Origin: Nitrospirota bacterium
GTDB taxonomy: Bacteria > Nitrospirota > 9FT-COMBO-42-15 > HDB-SIOI813
Length of the DNA: 32,298 nt
Reading direction: 5' to 3'
Assembly: GCA_016212215.1 (NCBI GenBank)
Contig: JACRGV010000012.1
Coordinates: 1-32,298 of the forward strand
Below, one piece after another: positions 7,154 to 16,353 of the stretch. The position numbers were made by a program, and so were the translations under genes. The notes under the pieces are model-generated. The model searched no databases. It was not told the origin of the DNA and saw nothing but the letters and a program-made list of their open reading frames with translations. Numbering within the stretch: the first letter of the stretch is position 1; the number at the start of each line of letters is the position of its first letter.

Positions 7154-10100
7154 CTATGGCTGTATTACCCTTATCTCATCTGAGCAGGTGAACTGGTTGC
7201 CGTCATTAAAGAAGCCGGATATTCTGAGGAGTATGTCCTGATGGTTCGGCTGTGGGACTCCGGCAACACATGATTGAACTATGTTACGGTCAAACTTTAC
7301 GTGGAGCTTTCTTGAACCATATTGCTCATATCCCGCCATGTGTAAGAGATAATGATTTCCCTGCAAATCAACAGGGGCAAGACAGCCTCCAGGTGTCGGT
7401 TCAGGGAATCTCAGCTCTATGCTTGATGAGGCAGTGTTTATGTCGGATGCCTTGTAAGTTGAGTCTTTTTCAAACTCAATCTCTACCATCACAGGTATAC
7501 CGGATGTATCCTTGTTTAAGGTCTCCGGGTGTACTTCACACTGTACAGGTATTATAGTTGGTGTGCATGTAGGGCTTGGATTTGTCGGACATGCATCACA
7601 TGCATCACCTATCCCGTCCTGGTCTATATCTGCCTGTGATGGATTTGCAGTTGCAGGGCAGTTATCACATGCATCCTGTCTGCCATCAAGGTCTGAGTCT
7701 TCCTGGCTCGGATTGGCATTGTTCGGACAGCCGTCACATACATTACCAACACCGTCATTATCGTAATCTAATTGATTAGTATTCGCTATCGTTGGACAGT
7801 TATCCTGAGAATCAGGTACTCCATCACCATCTGCATCAGGCGGTGGAATGGGTTCACAGGCATCACCTATACCATTTGCGTTTGAATCTGCTTGTGAAGG
7901 ATTATACACATTCGGGCAGTTATCGCAAAGGTCGCCAATGCCATCTAAATCAGTGTCAAGCTGATCAGGGTTTGCAATATTCGGACAGTTATCACATACA
8001 TTACCATCGCCATCACCGTCTGTATCTGTCTGATCTGCATTTGATACTAATGGGCAGTTATCGCATTTATCACCAACAGTATCAGCATCAACATCACACT
8101 GAGTTGTTGCATTAGTTGTTACATTGTCAGCACATGTTTCTGATACATAATTGCCATAATAATCCAAAACATTGGCAATTGGGTTAGATATATTTTGACA
8201 ATTATCCGGTCCATCGGCTATACCGTCACGGTCACTGTCTAAAGACTGACATGCATCACCTGGGTATGTGCCGGGGAATAATATATTATAGTCAGTATTA
8301 TTCTGTGCCGGATTGTACACATACTTACAATTATCACAAACATCACCCTTGCCATCAGGTAATAGACTACCGGTGATACATGATGGAACAGGGTCTAAAG
8401 GATCAAGAGATGCCTGACATATATCATTGTCAAGCTGGTCCGCATTGGCAACATAAGCACAGTTATCACACACATCACCCTTGCCGTCATTATCCGTATC
8501 CGTCTGTGCTGTATTTGGTGCAATAGGGCAGTTATCGCAGACATTTCCTACACCGTCACCGTCTGCATCCGCCTGATCAAGGTTAGAAATTAATGCACAA
8601 TTATCACAGGCATCTCCGAGACTATCAGTATCTGAGTTAGCCTGAGTTGGGTTTGGTATTGTAGGACAGTTATCCTGAATGTCCGGTATCCCGTCTAAAT
8701 CCGTATCCAGAGGAGGTAAACTGCATCCGGGCGTAGCATCACAGACATCACCTATTCCATCGCCATCACAGTCACTCTGATTCTGATTCCAGTGATCTTT
8801 ACAGTTATCTACACTATCCAATATTCCATCAGGGCAAGGGGATGTTCCTGGCGGATTCGGACAACTAAGGTAATCAGAATCCAGAACCGGAGTACCTGGA
8901 GATGCACTCACAGGGACTGCCGGGAGCGGCACAAATCCAAGAGGAGATCCTTGGTCACCGAATGCCCTTAGGCCATACGGATTGACGAGTAAATATGGGT
9001 CTACCTCAATAGCCCATAAACCGTTCTCATTATTTAATGTATTGAAGCATACTGCAGGGTCAGGAGTGAATCCGCCAGGGCCGCAGTGTTTTATATCCTT
9101 TGCAGAGACAAATTTTTCTGCCGGTAAAATCCTTTCAGCCTGCTTTATGCTTGACCACATATAGTGCCCGTCATCTCTCTGGTCACCGCTTTCAAATGTT
9201 GCAGAATCATTAAATATACTCCCATCAGGCAGTGTAACTTTAATCGCCATCTGGGGATATGACATGTTCCCAACTATTGTACTCTCATCAAGGTCAAGTG
9301 TCTGGACATCCAATAAGTGATTAGTAAGAGTAGGTATTAGAAGGAGCGTATTGGTCTTTAACTGTGAACCTGCAAGGTCAGGGCGTCCTGCAAAGACCAT
9401 CTCATAAGAATATGGTATTACACAATTTAATATTGGACGGACATTTTTACAGTCGCCTATATTAGGGTCAGTCGGGCTTGTAGATATATCAAGCTGGTAC
9501 CTGTTAAAGTCCACTGCCTGACCTGCAGGAATAGTATTGCGGACATCCCTGCCGTCAACAATAAACTTATAGACTACCTTCCCTGAACCAAATATAGTTG
9601 AAAGTATCCCATCAGTTATCGGAATCGTATCCCCTGGGTTGGCATCTATATCAACAGGTATAACTGTCCAGTTTCTATCCTTCAGGATGTTTGTCCCATA
9701 AGGACCATCCATGTCTGTTCTCAATGTTGTCCTGCCGTAGGCAGAATTCAGATTTATCAATGTACCTGCAAAATCATCTGTCGGGTCATTGTTTAATCCG
9801 GCATCAGGCACATTTCCGCCGCCGACTATATCCTCATAAGTCCTTGCACCGTTCCCTCCATAGAGCATATATTCAAACACGGACCTGTATGCAGCAGTAG
9901 ATTCGCTCTGATAATCATTATCCCCAATATTCAGATATTTGGCATTATTATCACCATCCATTATCCAGATATAAAAATCAGGTGCAGACGTCCCATCAGC
10001 AATAGCAGGGTCTAATACAAAATAATAGATACCTGTATTATCATCATCACCTCCCCATTCCTTTCTGACATCCCTTGCCCTTGTCTGGCCGAAATAATTG

Positions 10101-10948
10101 ACATCAGGGATCCTTGTTGGGGAAAGATATGAGGTAGATGTTGCGGCTGAGGTTAATTGTACGCCTTTAACATTAATAACCTCCCCATAGTTAGTGCTCC
10201 CTACTTGAACACCCTTTGATGTAACAATATTATCTTCCAGAGTCACGTCAAATGATACGCCATCAGGAAAACCTGTGGGGCCGCTGCAATTATTATTGCC
10301 GTAATCAAGGATGATCCTGTAATCATCAGCCGCATAAGTAGTATGAAGGGCAAAGGTTACGCTTTTCCTATCAGCACTGATAGTAACCTTATCGTTTCCA
10401 GTATCTCCTGCAACATATTCAATTCCCCTATATGGCGCTGATGACAAAACACCGGCAACGCTTGCAGGTTCGAAAAGTAAATCACTGCCATTTAATCTGT
10501 TTGCAGGAGTAATCCACGTATTAAGGTCTGTTATAATACCCACAATCTGGACGTTACTTAACGTACCGTCATTAAACTTTATTGTCCCGTTACTTGCCCT
10601 TACCCAATTCTGACTGCCGCCATCATAAATCCTTAAAAATATAGACTGGATACAATCAGGACTGCCGAATGTCCCCTGATTCCCATTTACAACAAACTTG
10701 TCCGGGTCAACATTATCATAAGCTGATAAATCAGTGGTGGGGATTAAATAATTTTCTCTTAATATTAAGAGGTCAAGGTCACCTGTAGGTGATTTGAAGT
10801 TGCCATTTGTTACTATAAACGTCGTATCATCCACAATCGGCACTGCTGCATCTGCTTTCCCTTTTAACTGGGGCAAGAGGGGTATTAGGAAGGATAGAAA
10901 TAGAATGAAGATGAATGTTCTTGGTTTTATGCTGGATTCTGATCTCAT
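7154..10948 (-). CDS. Large secreted protein with thrombospondin type 3 calcium-binding repeats
   Basis: A 1264-residue exported protein. Residues 1-34 are a signal peptide (basic start, FIFILFLSFLIPLLP core, cleavage likely after ADA). Residues about 35-700 are beta-rich with no family I can name. Residues about 705-1115 contain roughly 14 repeats of the form DxDxDGxGDxCDNCP, the thrombospondin type 3 motif, which binds calcium through Asp side chains and pairs Cys residues; in other bacteria these modules act as rigid spacers in surface or secreted proteins. Some repeats are irregular, with insertions near residues 830-930. A Cys-containing C-terminal domain of about 150 residues follows. 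There is no C-terminal membrane anchor or PEP-CTERM. The ATG is preceded by a GGAG ribosome-binding site. An adhesin or cell-surface structural role is inferred. Confidence 0.85.
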   Translation of the reverse strand: MRSESSIKPRTFIFILFLSFLIPLLPQLKGKADAAVPIVDDTTFIVTNGNFKSPTGDLDLLILRENYLIPTTDLSAYDNVDPDKFVVNGNQGTFGSPDCIQSIFLRIYDGGSQNWVRASNGTIKFNDGTLSNVQIVGIITDLNTWITPANRLNGSDLLFEPASVAGVLSSAPYRGIEYVAGDTGNDKVTISADRKSVTFALHTTYAADDYRIILDYGNNNCSGPTGFPDGVSFDVTLEDNIVTSKGVQVGSTNYGEVINVKGVQLTSAATSTSYLSPTRIPDVNYFGQTRARDVRKEWGGDDDNTGIYYFVLDPAIADGTSAPDFYIWIMDGDNNAKYLNIGDNDYQSESTAAYRSVFEYMLYGGNGARTYEDIVGGGNVPDAGLNNDPTDDFAGTLINLNSAYGRTTLRTDMDGPYGTNILKDRNWTVIPVDIDANPGDTIPITDGILSTIFGSGKVVYKFIVDGRDVRNTIPAGQAVDFNRYQLDISTSPTDPNIGDCKNVRPILNCVIPYSYEMVFAGRPDLAGSQLKTNTLLLIPTLTNHLLDVQTLDLDESTIVGNMSYPQMAIKVTLPDGSIFNDSATFESGDQRDDGHYMWSSIKQAERILPAEKFVSAKDIKHCGPGGFTPDPAVCFNTLNNENGLWAIEVDPYLLVNPYGLRAFGDQGSPLGFVPLPAVPVSASPGTPVLDSDYLSCPNPPGTSPCPDGILDSVDNCKDHWNQNQSDCDGDGIGDVCDATPGCSLPPLDTDLDGIPDIQDNCPTIPNPTQANSDTDSLGDACDNCALISNLDQADADGDGVGNVCDNCPIAPNTAQTDTDNDGKGDVCDNCAYVANADQLDNDICQASLDPLDPVPSCITGSLLPDGKGDVCDNCKYVYNPAQNNTDYNILFPGTYPGDACQSLDSDRDGIADGPDNCQNISNPIANVLDYYGNYVSETCADNVTTNATTQCDVDADTVGDKCDNCPLVSNADQTDTDGDGDGNVCDNCPNIANPDQLDTDLDGIGDLCDNCPNVYNPSQADSNANGIGDACEPIPPPDADGDGVPDSQDNCPTIANTNQLDYDNDGVGNVCDGCPNNANPSQEDSDLDGRQDACDNCPATANPSQADIDQDGIGDACDACPTNPSPTCTPTIIPVQCEVHPETLNKDTSGIPVMVEIEFEKDSTYKASDINTASSSIELRFPEPTPGGCLAPVDLQGNHYLLHMAGYEQYGSRKLHVKFDRNIVQSCVAGVPQPNHQDILLRISGFFNDGNQFTCSDEIRVIQP

Positions 10949-11093
10949 GTCGTTCTCCGTATAATGGTTGCTATGTTATTTAATCTGTTCATTTTGCTTA
11001 TGGCTATTAACTGTTTATAGTTGTTATAGACGAATACACTATTCTTTCACGTTTTATTTTAGCAAGATTAGTGCCATGCGGAGTTTAGGCAGG

Positions 11094-11160
11094 ATGTAAG
11101 AAGTAAGATGCAAGAAGTTAGACATAAGAAACAAGACACAAAACATAAGAAGCAAGACGG
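11094..11160. repeat. Degenerate tandem heptamer-like run (family C)
   Basis: Short words of the type AAGAAGTAAGA, AAGAAGCAAGA and AAGAAACAAGA recur here. The reverse-complement version (TTCTTACTTCTTGC) is found at 19550-19612, and a related AGCAGTAAGC/TTACTGCTTACTG run at 24722-24850. They are low-complexity, non-coding and shared between distant intergenic regions of this window. Confidence 0.6.
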
Positions 11161-11440
11161 AATATGCAAGGATGCTATTGTAGACAACATTGAAGAATCC
11201 TTCGACAGGCATTTCCTGAGTGAAGCCTAAGGGATCAGGATGACATGGTTGGATTTTTTTAACAAAGCTAAGATTATGTATAGAATAGATACATACTGGG
11301 TTTGAATAAAGAACTGGATATGTGTGATGGATGGAACTTGTTGTTATTTAAGGGGTTTACTTGGTGTGGTAGATTGATACAGGGAGTGAGTTAAAATGTG
11401 TCAGAAAGGCAAACATTAAAAGTATGGGTAACAACAAAAA

Positions 11441-11470
11441 GATTCCCGCTTAAAACATGAGGGAATGACG
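11441..11470. repeat. Dispersed palindrome, family B (1)
   Basis: GATTCCCGC and GGGAATGACG flank a 12-base centre. A sister copy in the opposite orientation lies at 17631-17662 (GTCATTCCCG ... CGGGAATC). Both are intergenic. Confidence 0.6.
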
Positions 11471-11567
11471 ACATTTGTTAACCACGCATATATGTCATTA
11501 TTTTATTCTGCTGCAAGTGCCTTTATTATTTCTTGGGTAAGCCGGCAAGGTCAATTAAATGAAGAGG

Positions 11568-11620
11568 ATAATGTCGTTTGACATTATTAACGCCATGCGA
11601 TAATATCATTTTTAATGATA
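11568..11620 (+). promoter_or_regulatory. higBA promoter with two palindromic operators
   Basis: A near-ideal sigma70 promoter: -35 TTGACA at 11578-11583, a 17-bp spacer, and -10 TAATAT at 11601-11606. A perfect inverted repeat ATAATGTC-GTTT-GACATTAT (11568-11587) covers the -35 box. A second one, TATCATT-TTT-AATGATA (11604-11620), covers the end of the -10 box, the expected transcription start and the start codon. Binding of HigA, alone or with HigB, to these sites is the expected autoregulation. Transcription starting near 11613 would give an almost leaderless toxin mRNA. Confidence 0.8.
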
Positions 11621-11896
11621 AAAAGTTTTGCGGCTAAAGAGACTGAAAAACTGTTTAATCGTGAAATAATCCGCAGATTTCCGCAGAGTATACAGCAAAT
11701 TGCTCGTAGAAAACTTGAGATTTTGGATGCAACAGATGTACTTCAAGATTTACTCATACCACCATCTAACCACCTTGAGAAATTATCAGGTGATCGAAAA
11801 GGACAATACAGTATTCGTATCAACAAGCAGTTTCGTATATGTTTTGATTGGCATGACGGAGATGCATACAACGTGGAAATAGTTGATTATCATTAG
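11615..11896 (+). CDS. higB: HigB-type mRNA-interferase toxin (RelE superfamily)
   Basis: The 93-residue protein has the compact RelE/HigB layout: an N-terminal helical region with RKLEILD, the conserved N-H-L-E-K-L-S-G-D-R-K-G-Q-Y-S-I-R core, then INKQFRICFDW and VEIVDYH at the end. Family members are ribosome-dependent endoribonucleases whose activity uses basic residues in the RxGxYSIRIN and FRI strands, all present here. The toxin gene comes first, as is typical for higBA, and its stop is 10 bp before the antitoxin start. The ATG lies inside an operator palindrome with no Shine-Dalgarno sequence ahead of it, so translation may be weak or leaderless. Confidence 0.9.
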   Translation: MIKSFAAKETEKLFNREIIRRFPQSIQQIARRKLEILDATDVLQDLLIPPSNHLEKLSGDRKGQYSIRINKQFRICFDWHDGDAYNVEIVDYH

Positions 11897-11906
11897 GGGG
11901 GAACAA

Positions 11907-12212
11907 ATGGAGAAACAAAAATTAAAACCAATTCATCCCGGTGAAATACTCATGGAAGAATTTCTTAAACCCATGGAAATTAGCCAATATAAATTAGCAA
12001 AGGATATTAACGTACCGGCAAGGCGTATCAATGAGATTGTACAGGGTAAGCGATCCATCACTCCGGATACGGCTTTAAGGTTGTCGCGTTATTTTGGTCT
12101 TTCGGAACGCTTCTGGATAAATTTACAAGCACACTATGACCTTGAAACTGAAAAAGACAAATTAGAAGACAGGTTGAACAAAGAAGTACAGGTTTATTCT
12201 GCTAATGTTTAA
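11907..12212 (+). CDS. higA: HigA-type antitoxin (XRE-family HTH)
   Basis: A 101-residue protein with the signature opening of HigA/VapI antitoxins, PIHPGEILMEEFLKP. A helix-turn-helix follows (about residues 25-65: SQYKLAKDINVPARRINEIV, then GKRSITPDTALRLSRYFG) and then FWINLQAHYDLE. It neutralises HigB and binds operator DNA. I chose the ATG at 11907 because a strong AGGGGGGAA ribosome site sits just upstream; an in-frame TTG at 11883 lies inside higB and lacks such a site. Confidence 0.93.
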   Translation: MEKQKLKPIHPGEILMEEFLKPMEISQYKLAKDINVPARRINEIVQGKRSITPDTALRLSRYFGLSERFWINLQAHYDLETEKDKLEDRLNKEVQVYSANV

Positions 12213-12456
12213 TGCTCAAATCCAATCAAACACCTTGTCAAATTTCTATATACCCATACTTCCTTATAATGGTGTAAGAACTTTCGATGAACTTGGGAAT
12301 CATCAGTATCTATATGGATGCAAATTAAATGATCATCCTATACAGTACCCTGGTACATCCATCTTCCGCTTACTATTACTGAAGAGGAGCACACAAAGAT
12401 GGCCGGAAGATGAGATGCATAAATGTATAGGTTATTTTATGACAGACCCTAAGTGA
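12205..12456 (+). CDS. Doubtful small ORF downstream of higA
   Basis: An 83-codon frame beginning 8 bp before the higA stop. I do not recognise the product: it has no signal peptide, no membrane segment and no known motif. There is no ribosome-binding site ahead of the ATG. The C-terminal part (KRSTQRWPEDEMHKCIGYF) is rich in charged and aromatic residues and not obviously random, so a decayed gene or a short real protein coupled to higA are both possible. The 130 bp after it hold only a repeat. Confidence 0.25.
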   Translation: MFNAQIQSNTLSNFYIPILPYNGVRTFDELGNHQYLYGCKLNDHPIQYPGTSIFRLLLLKRSTQRWPEDEMHKCIGYFMTDPK

Positions 12457-12498
12457 CTTGATTATTACTTGGTTCAGCAGGCGATGTCAATGGAAGGA

Positions 12499-12560
12499 TT
12501 CCCCTCCCTTTGAAGAGGACACCCCCACCCTTCCCTCCCCCGTCATGGGGGAGGGAATAT
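12499..12560. repeat. GC-rich palindromic repeat, family A (5)
   Basis: A CCCTCCCTTTGAAGAGG half-copy is followed by CCCTCCCCCGTCATGGGGGAGG (12533-12555), the latter a palindrome with 8-bp C/G arms. It lies between the convergent ends of the small ORF and the PEP-CTERM gene, where it could serve as a shared transcript end. Confidence 0.75.
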
Positions 12561-12589
12561 TATTGAGCCACTGAATTTGAGAAAGATGC

Positions 12590-13387
12590 TTATTTTCTTA
12601 TGTCACTCTTATTAAAAAGAGGGGAAAGAAAATAAAGGCGGGATATGATTAAGAGGGTTATCATTCCCAGTCCGAATAATAATGCAGTTGACGGCTCCGG
12701 TACTGGGTTTGCTATGGTTACATGAAGGGTGTAGTTTCCAAACGCGTCGGATGCTCCCGTTGTATTAACAGAAGTCGGCCCTGAGTCTCCAAGATAATAT
12801 TTTCCGCCGTTACGAAAGTCTACCGGCGGATTATTGGGGTTGCAGGCCGGCATTACACAATCAGGACGGCCAAGATTGCCGCCTAAAGTACCAGGGGTAC
12901 CTGGACTTGTGTATTCTGTAGATACTGCAATGAAATATACGCCGGCATTAGTAAAATTATAAACACCAAGAAAACTGTCAAAGGTAGAAACAGAACCTGG
13001 GTCTTCATCATAATTTAAGGTATCAAAATCAGCAGCAAGGAGGTTATGGCCTGAATCGTATAAACTGAGTGAATTGCCAATCCAAAGAGAACCAGACTTT
13101 GTAACATCATCTATATCAAAATATCCTATGCCTGTATTTGCTACGGTGAAACGATAATAGTCAACATCAGTAGCCGCTCCATTACTGCCATGTATACTCA
13201 CTGTAGGTAATGTCCCGAAGACATTTGGGTTAGAGTTAATAGAGAAAAAGGCGTCTATGCTTTGTGCTGAAGCAAAGGAATCATTTCCTTCAATTTCTGC
13301 GATTGATGTTGCAAGAGCGTTTCCTGAAAAGGCTGTAATGATTGCTGTAAGTGTAACCAAAACAAGTGTTGTAAGTTTTTTACGCAT
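12590..13387 (-). CDS. PEP-CTERM sorting domain protein
   Basis: A 265-residue exported protein. The signal peptide is residues 1-27 (MRKKLTTLVLVTLTAIITAF then SGNALA). The mature part contains the pre-peptidase-like pattern IAEIEGNDSFASAQSID and a beta-sandwich with YFDIDDV and GVYFIAVS, as in PPC-type domains. Near the C-terminus VPEPST is followed by a hydrophobic helix and a basic tail, the PEP-CTERM signal cleaved by exosortase. The tail is longer than usual (about 14 residues after the helix). I chose the ATG at 13387 because AGGAG lies 7 bases before it; an ATG 15 bases upstream would overlap that site. Exosortase itself is not in the window. Confidence 0.88.
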   Translation of the reverse strand: MRKKLTTLVLVTLTAIITAFSGNALATSIAEIEGNDSFASAQSIDAFFSINSNPNVFGTLPTVSIHGSNGAATDVDYYRFTVANTGIGYFDIDDVTKSGSLWIGNSLSLYDSGHNLLAADFDTLNYDEDPGSVSTFDSFLGVYNFTNAGVYFIAVSTEYTSPGTPGTLGGNLGRPDCVMPACNPNNPPVDFRNGGKYYLGDSGPTSVNTTGASDAFGNYTLHVTIANPVPEPSTALLFGLGMITLLIISRLYFLSPLFNKSDIRK

Positions 13388-13434
13388 GACGGTTCTCCTC
13401 ATATTAAAATTATGTTAATATTCTTAGTATTATT

Positions 13435-13460
13435 AATTAGCAATTTTAATTAGCAATTTT
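13435..13460. repeat. Perfect tandem 13-mer in a divergent intergenic region
   Basis: AATTAGCAATTTT occurs twice head to tail (13435-13447 and 13448-13460). The core ATTAGCAA also occurs inverted as TTGCTAAT at 13500-13507, just before the start of the FG-GAP lipoprotein. The three sites lie between two divergently transcribed surface-protein genes, so they may bind a shared regulator. Confidence 0.6.
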
Positions 13461-13523
13461 CATGCCTGCTTTAAAAACTGACTGGTAATGGTATGAAACT
13501 TGCTAATATCAACTAAGGTATTT

Positions 13524-16352
13524 ATGAAATCAGGAAATTTAATATTAAAACATCTTATATTGATGTTCGCTATTTTTCTTGTTGCGGGATGCGGCGGGAA
13601 GACATCAACAACCACTAACGATGACAACAATAGTGGGAATAATAACAGTACGCATGGGACAAACCTCTCTGAAACTTCTACCAAATCTTCCAATCCAAAA
13701 ATAACATCAGACTCTTCGGGTAATGTTTATGTTACATGGGAAGAGGCTTCTTCCGGCTCAATTACAGAGTTATACCTTGCTGACTCAGCAAATTCCGGCA
13801 ATACTTTCAGCAAACGTAACCTTAATAAAACAGCTAACTGTAATATAAACGGCCATGCAGGAGATATAAGTGTTGCAACAGCCGGCAATGGTTCACCATA
13901 TACGGTGTGGACCGAAGACTGGGGTTCTATCGGTAAAAATATTAAATTTTACGACAATAAATCTTCTTCAAGTTGTAAACCACTCTCTTATCTCGCAAGG
14001 GATGCAGCCTCTCCAATGATCAAGGCCGACAGTAACAGTCAATTGCATGTAGTATGGGAAGAGGATATGGGAGATCAGAAGAGGGATATCTTCTTCCGCC
14101 ACTCTGATAATGGAGGGACTGATTTTATTCCATCAACTGATGCTGAACCTCTGAATATTTCAAACACAGCATCAGACTCAAGCGACCCTATGCTTGGAGT
14201 CTTGGAGGGGACACTTAATTCAGATATTGATATAGTTTGGGTTGAAGGCACTGAAGGGAACAGAAATATATCAATAGCCTCATCCAATGACAGTGGTACA
14301 AGTTTTTCCACCCCGCATAATGTTTCAAACACATTAACTGATTCTAACTGCCCGGTAATAAATGTTACTTCCGGCGGAACAATTTATATTGCATTTAAAG
14401 GAGACTCAGGTATTTATTTTACAAGGAGACAGTCTTATGAATCATTAATCCCTGCCCCTATAAAAATCTCCCCAGGCTCATCTTCACCGTCCTGCCCTGA
14501 GATGGGCGTAGGCTCTAACGGTGCAATTTATACTGTATGGTCCGACAGCGGTGAGATATGGGCGGCCATATCAACTGATGCGGGGCACTCATTTACCGTT
14601 CCTAAAAATATCTCAACTTCTACAGGGCAATCTTCTTCACCAAAGTTGGCATTGGATGGAAACTATCTCAATCTAATATGGGTTGAAGAGGCCATAGGAA
14701 ACGGAGACATCTACTTTTCAGGATCTATTGACAATGGAAAGACCTTTTCATCCCCGAGAAACATATCTAATTCTTCTGAAAAGTCAGGTTCACCTGCTAT
14801 AGCAACAGATGCAAAAAAATATATTTATGCTGCATGGGCGGAAGGTGAAGAGGGAAGTGAAGATATATATTTTGTAAGGGATAACGGGGCACGGGATATT
14901 TCCAAAAGTGCAAAGAAGACCTTAGCACAGTTTATGGATATAAACGGTGACGGCAAGAGCGACATTCTGATAGGGGCACCATCAGATAAAGACGGCAGTG
15001 TTATTGGTAAGGTTTACCTCTTCTTTAGTAACTCAATGGCATTAAAACTTAATGGTTCTGATATTCTGACCACTTCTGCTGACTTAACATTTTCTGAAGC
15101 CTCTGCAGGGGAGCAATTCGGTTTTTCAACTGCCATAGCAGGGGATATAAACGGAGACGGCTATGCAGATATTATTACAGGCGCCCCATACACAAATGAC
15201 AATGCGGATAACAGCGGCACAGTTTATATATATTACGGCAATCAATCCTCATCAATGGACAATACTGCTGATGTCAGGATAAAGGGCCTTGAGGTTAATG
15301 ATCTGGCAGGCTTTTCTGTTTCGTCAGCCGGTGATGTAAATAATGACGGATTTGACGACATAATTATAGGTCTGCCGGAGAAATACTCAAACGGTTCCAC
15401 CCCTTACTCAGGGACAGCAGTTATTTTTTATGGCGGGCCGATTATGGGGATTAAGGCTAACTATCCTGAACTGACACTTAATGATGCTGATGTTGTCTTA
15501 AAAGGTGAGAAAGCACTGGACAAGTTTGGGACTACTGTTGCAAGGGCCGGAGATTTTAACTATGACGGATATGATGATGTAATAGTAGGGGCGCCTTATG
15601 CGGACGGCACAGACGGCTATAACAGGGGACGTGCATATATATTCTTTGGCGGTACAGATATGAATGTTTCTGCTGACGTCAGGATAACAGGCAGTAATGA
15701 TAATGATAAGATTGCAGCCGGCCTGTCAGGCGGCGGGGATGTTGATGGAGACGGGTACTCTGATGTAATTATCGGGGCACCTGAGGCTGATACTGACACA
15801 GGCGTTAACAGGGGCAAGGTTTATATATTTTATGGACTCGATATGAGTGATGGTGAATTAAAAGATATTACAATTGGTGCCGACTCTTCTGGAGTGAAGA
15901 TGACTGTACTTACAGGAAATACAGACCATGAGTTCCTTGGGACATCTGTTGGAAATGCCGGTGATACAAACGGTGACACTTATGATGATATTGCAGCCGG
16001 TGGAAAGTATATGGGGACTGATACAACATTCAGAGGAAAAGCTTATGTATATTATGGATGGCCTTCTATGGACGCTGTAGATACATCACCTGATGTTACT
16101 TTCAGTGCTGAGCACCAAGAAGACCGGTTCGGAAATGCAGTTGCCGGTGCAGGGGATGTTAATGGAGATGGTTATTATGATGTAGTTGTCGGGGCATACC
16201 TTTCAGACGGCAGCGGAACATCATTCAATGACAGGGGAAGGACATACTTGTACACAGGAGGAACCCCGAATCCTGATTCCACCGCAGATATTACCTTTAC
16301 AGGAACCATTGACAACGGATGGTCCGGGTATTCGCTATACAAGATTCAGTAA
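13524..16352 (+). CDS. Surface lipoprotein with BNR-like repeats and a seven-blade FG-GAP (integrin alpha-like) propeller
   Basis: About 942 residues. The N-terminus is a lipoprotein signal: basic start, ILKHLILMFAIFL core and lipobox VAGC with Cys near residue 23, then an Asn/Ser/Thr-rich linker. Residues about 45-450 hold sialidase/BNR-like repeats (recurring S-x-D-x-G-x-x-F and VWVE/AWAE strands). Residues about 470-935 contain seven FG-GAP units with calcium loops such as DINGDGKSDI, DVNNDGFDDI, DFNYDGYDDV, DVDGDGYSDV, DTNGDTYDDI and DVNGDGYYDV, enough for a full seven-blade propeller. The ATG at 13524 follows AAGG with good spacing; a TTG at 13500 is a weaker alternative. It is probably exposed at the outer membrane and may act in adhesion or glycan binding. 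Confidence 0.9.
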   Translation: MKSGNLILKHLILMFAIFLVAGCGGKTSTTTNDDNNSGNNNSTHGTNLSETSTKSSNPKITSDSSGNVYVTWEEASSGSITELYLADSANSGNTFSKRNLNKTANCNINGHAGDISVATAGNGSPYTVWTEDWGSIGKNIKFYDNKSSSSCKPLSYLARDAASPMIKADSNSQLHVVWEEDMGDQKRDIFFRHSDNGGTDFIPSTDAEPLNISNTASDSSDPMLGVLEGTLNSDIDIVWVEGTEGNRNISIASSNDSGTSFSTPHNVSNTLTDSNCPVINVTSGGTIYIAFKGDSGIYFTRRQSYESLIPAPIKISPGSSSPSCPEMGVGSNGAIYTVWSDSGEIWAAISTDAGHSFTVPKNISTSTGQSSSPKLALDGNYLNLIWVEEAIGNGDIYFSGSIDNGKTFSSPRNISNSSEKSGSPAIATDAKKYIYAAWAEGEEGSEDIYFVRDNGARDISKSAKKTLAQFMDINGDGKSDILIGAPSDKDGSVIGKVYLFFSNSMALKLNGSDILTTSADLTFSEASAGEQFGFSTAIAGDINGDGYADIITGAPYTNDNADNSGTVYIYYGNQSSSMDNTADVRIKGLEVNDLAGFSVSSAGDVNNDGFDDIIIGLPEKYSNGSTPYSGTAVIFYGGPIMGIKANYPELTLNDADVVLKGEKALDKFGTTVARAGDFNYDGYDDVIVGAPYADGTDGYNRGRAYIFFGGTDMNVSADVRITGSNDNDKIAAGLSGGGDVDGDGYSDVIIGAPEADTDTGVNRGKVYIFYGLDMSDGELKDITIGADSSGVKMTVLTGNTDHEFLGTSVGNAGDTNGDTYDDIAAGGKYMGTDTTFRGKAYVYYGWPSMDAVDTSPDVTFSAEHQEDRFGNAVAGAGDVNGDGYYDVVVGAYLSDGSGTSFNDRGRTYLYTGGTPNPDSTADITFTGTIDNGWSGYSLYKIQ

Positions 16353-16353
16353 T

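Larger units (their letters stand above)
10949..11567. other. Long intergenic region with remnants of dispersed repeats
   Basis: No gene is supported in this stretch of about 620 bp between the thrombospondin-repeat gene and higBA. It holds a degenerate run of AAGAAGCAAGA-like words (about 11094-11160), a segment at 11191-11246 with the GAATCCTTCGACAGG ... GGATCAGGATGACA layout of a known class of dispersed repeat, and an imperfect palindrome GATTCCCGC ... GGGAATGACG (11441-11470). The region resembles an accumulation site for non-coding repeats. Confidence 0.6.

Noticed and set aside
7252-8115. Several plus-strand open frames rich in His, Tyr and Ser
   Set aside because: They are complementary-strand readings of the thrombospondin type 3 repeats, and their periodic composition is explained by those repeats.
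11191-11246. Insertion sequence remnant
   Set aside because: It has a repeat-like layout but no transposase fragment and no target duplication; kept only as a note in the intergenic entry.
16186-16353. Upstream extension of the TPR protein's open frame
   Set aside because: It overlaps the FG-GAP gene in another frame, has Pro/Thr-rich non-globular translation and ends just before a good signal peptide starting at 16354.
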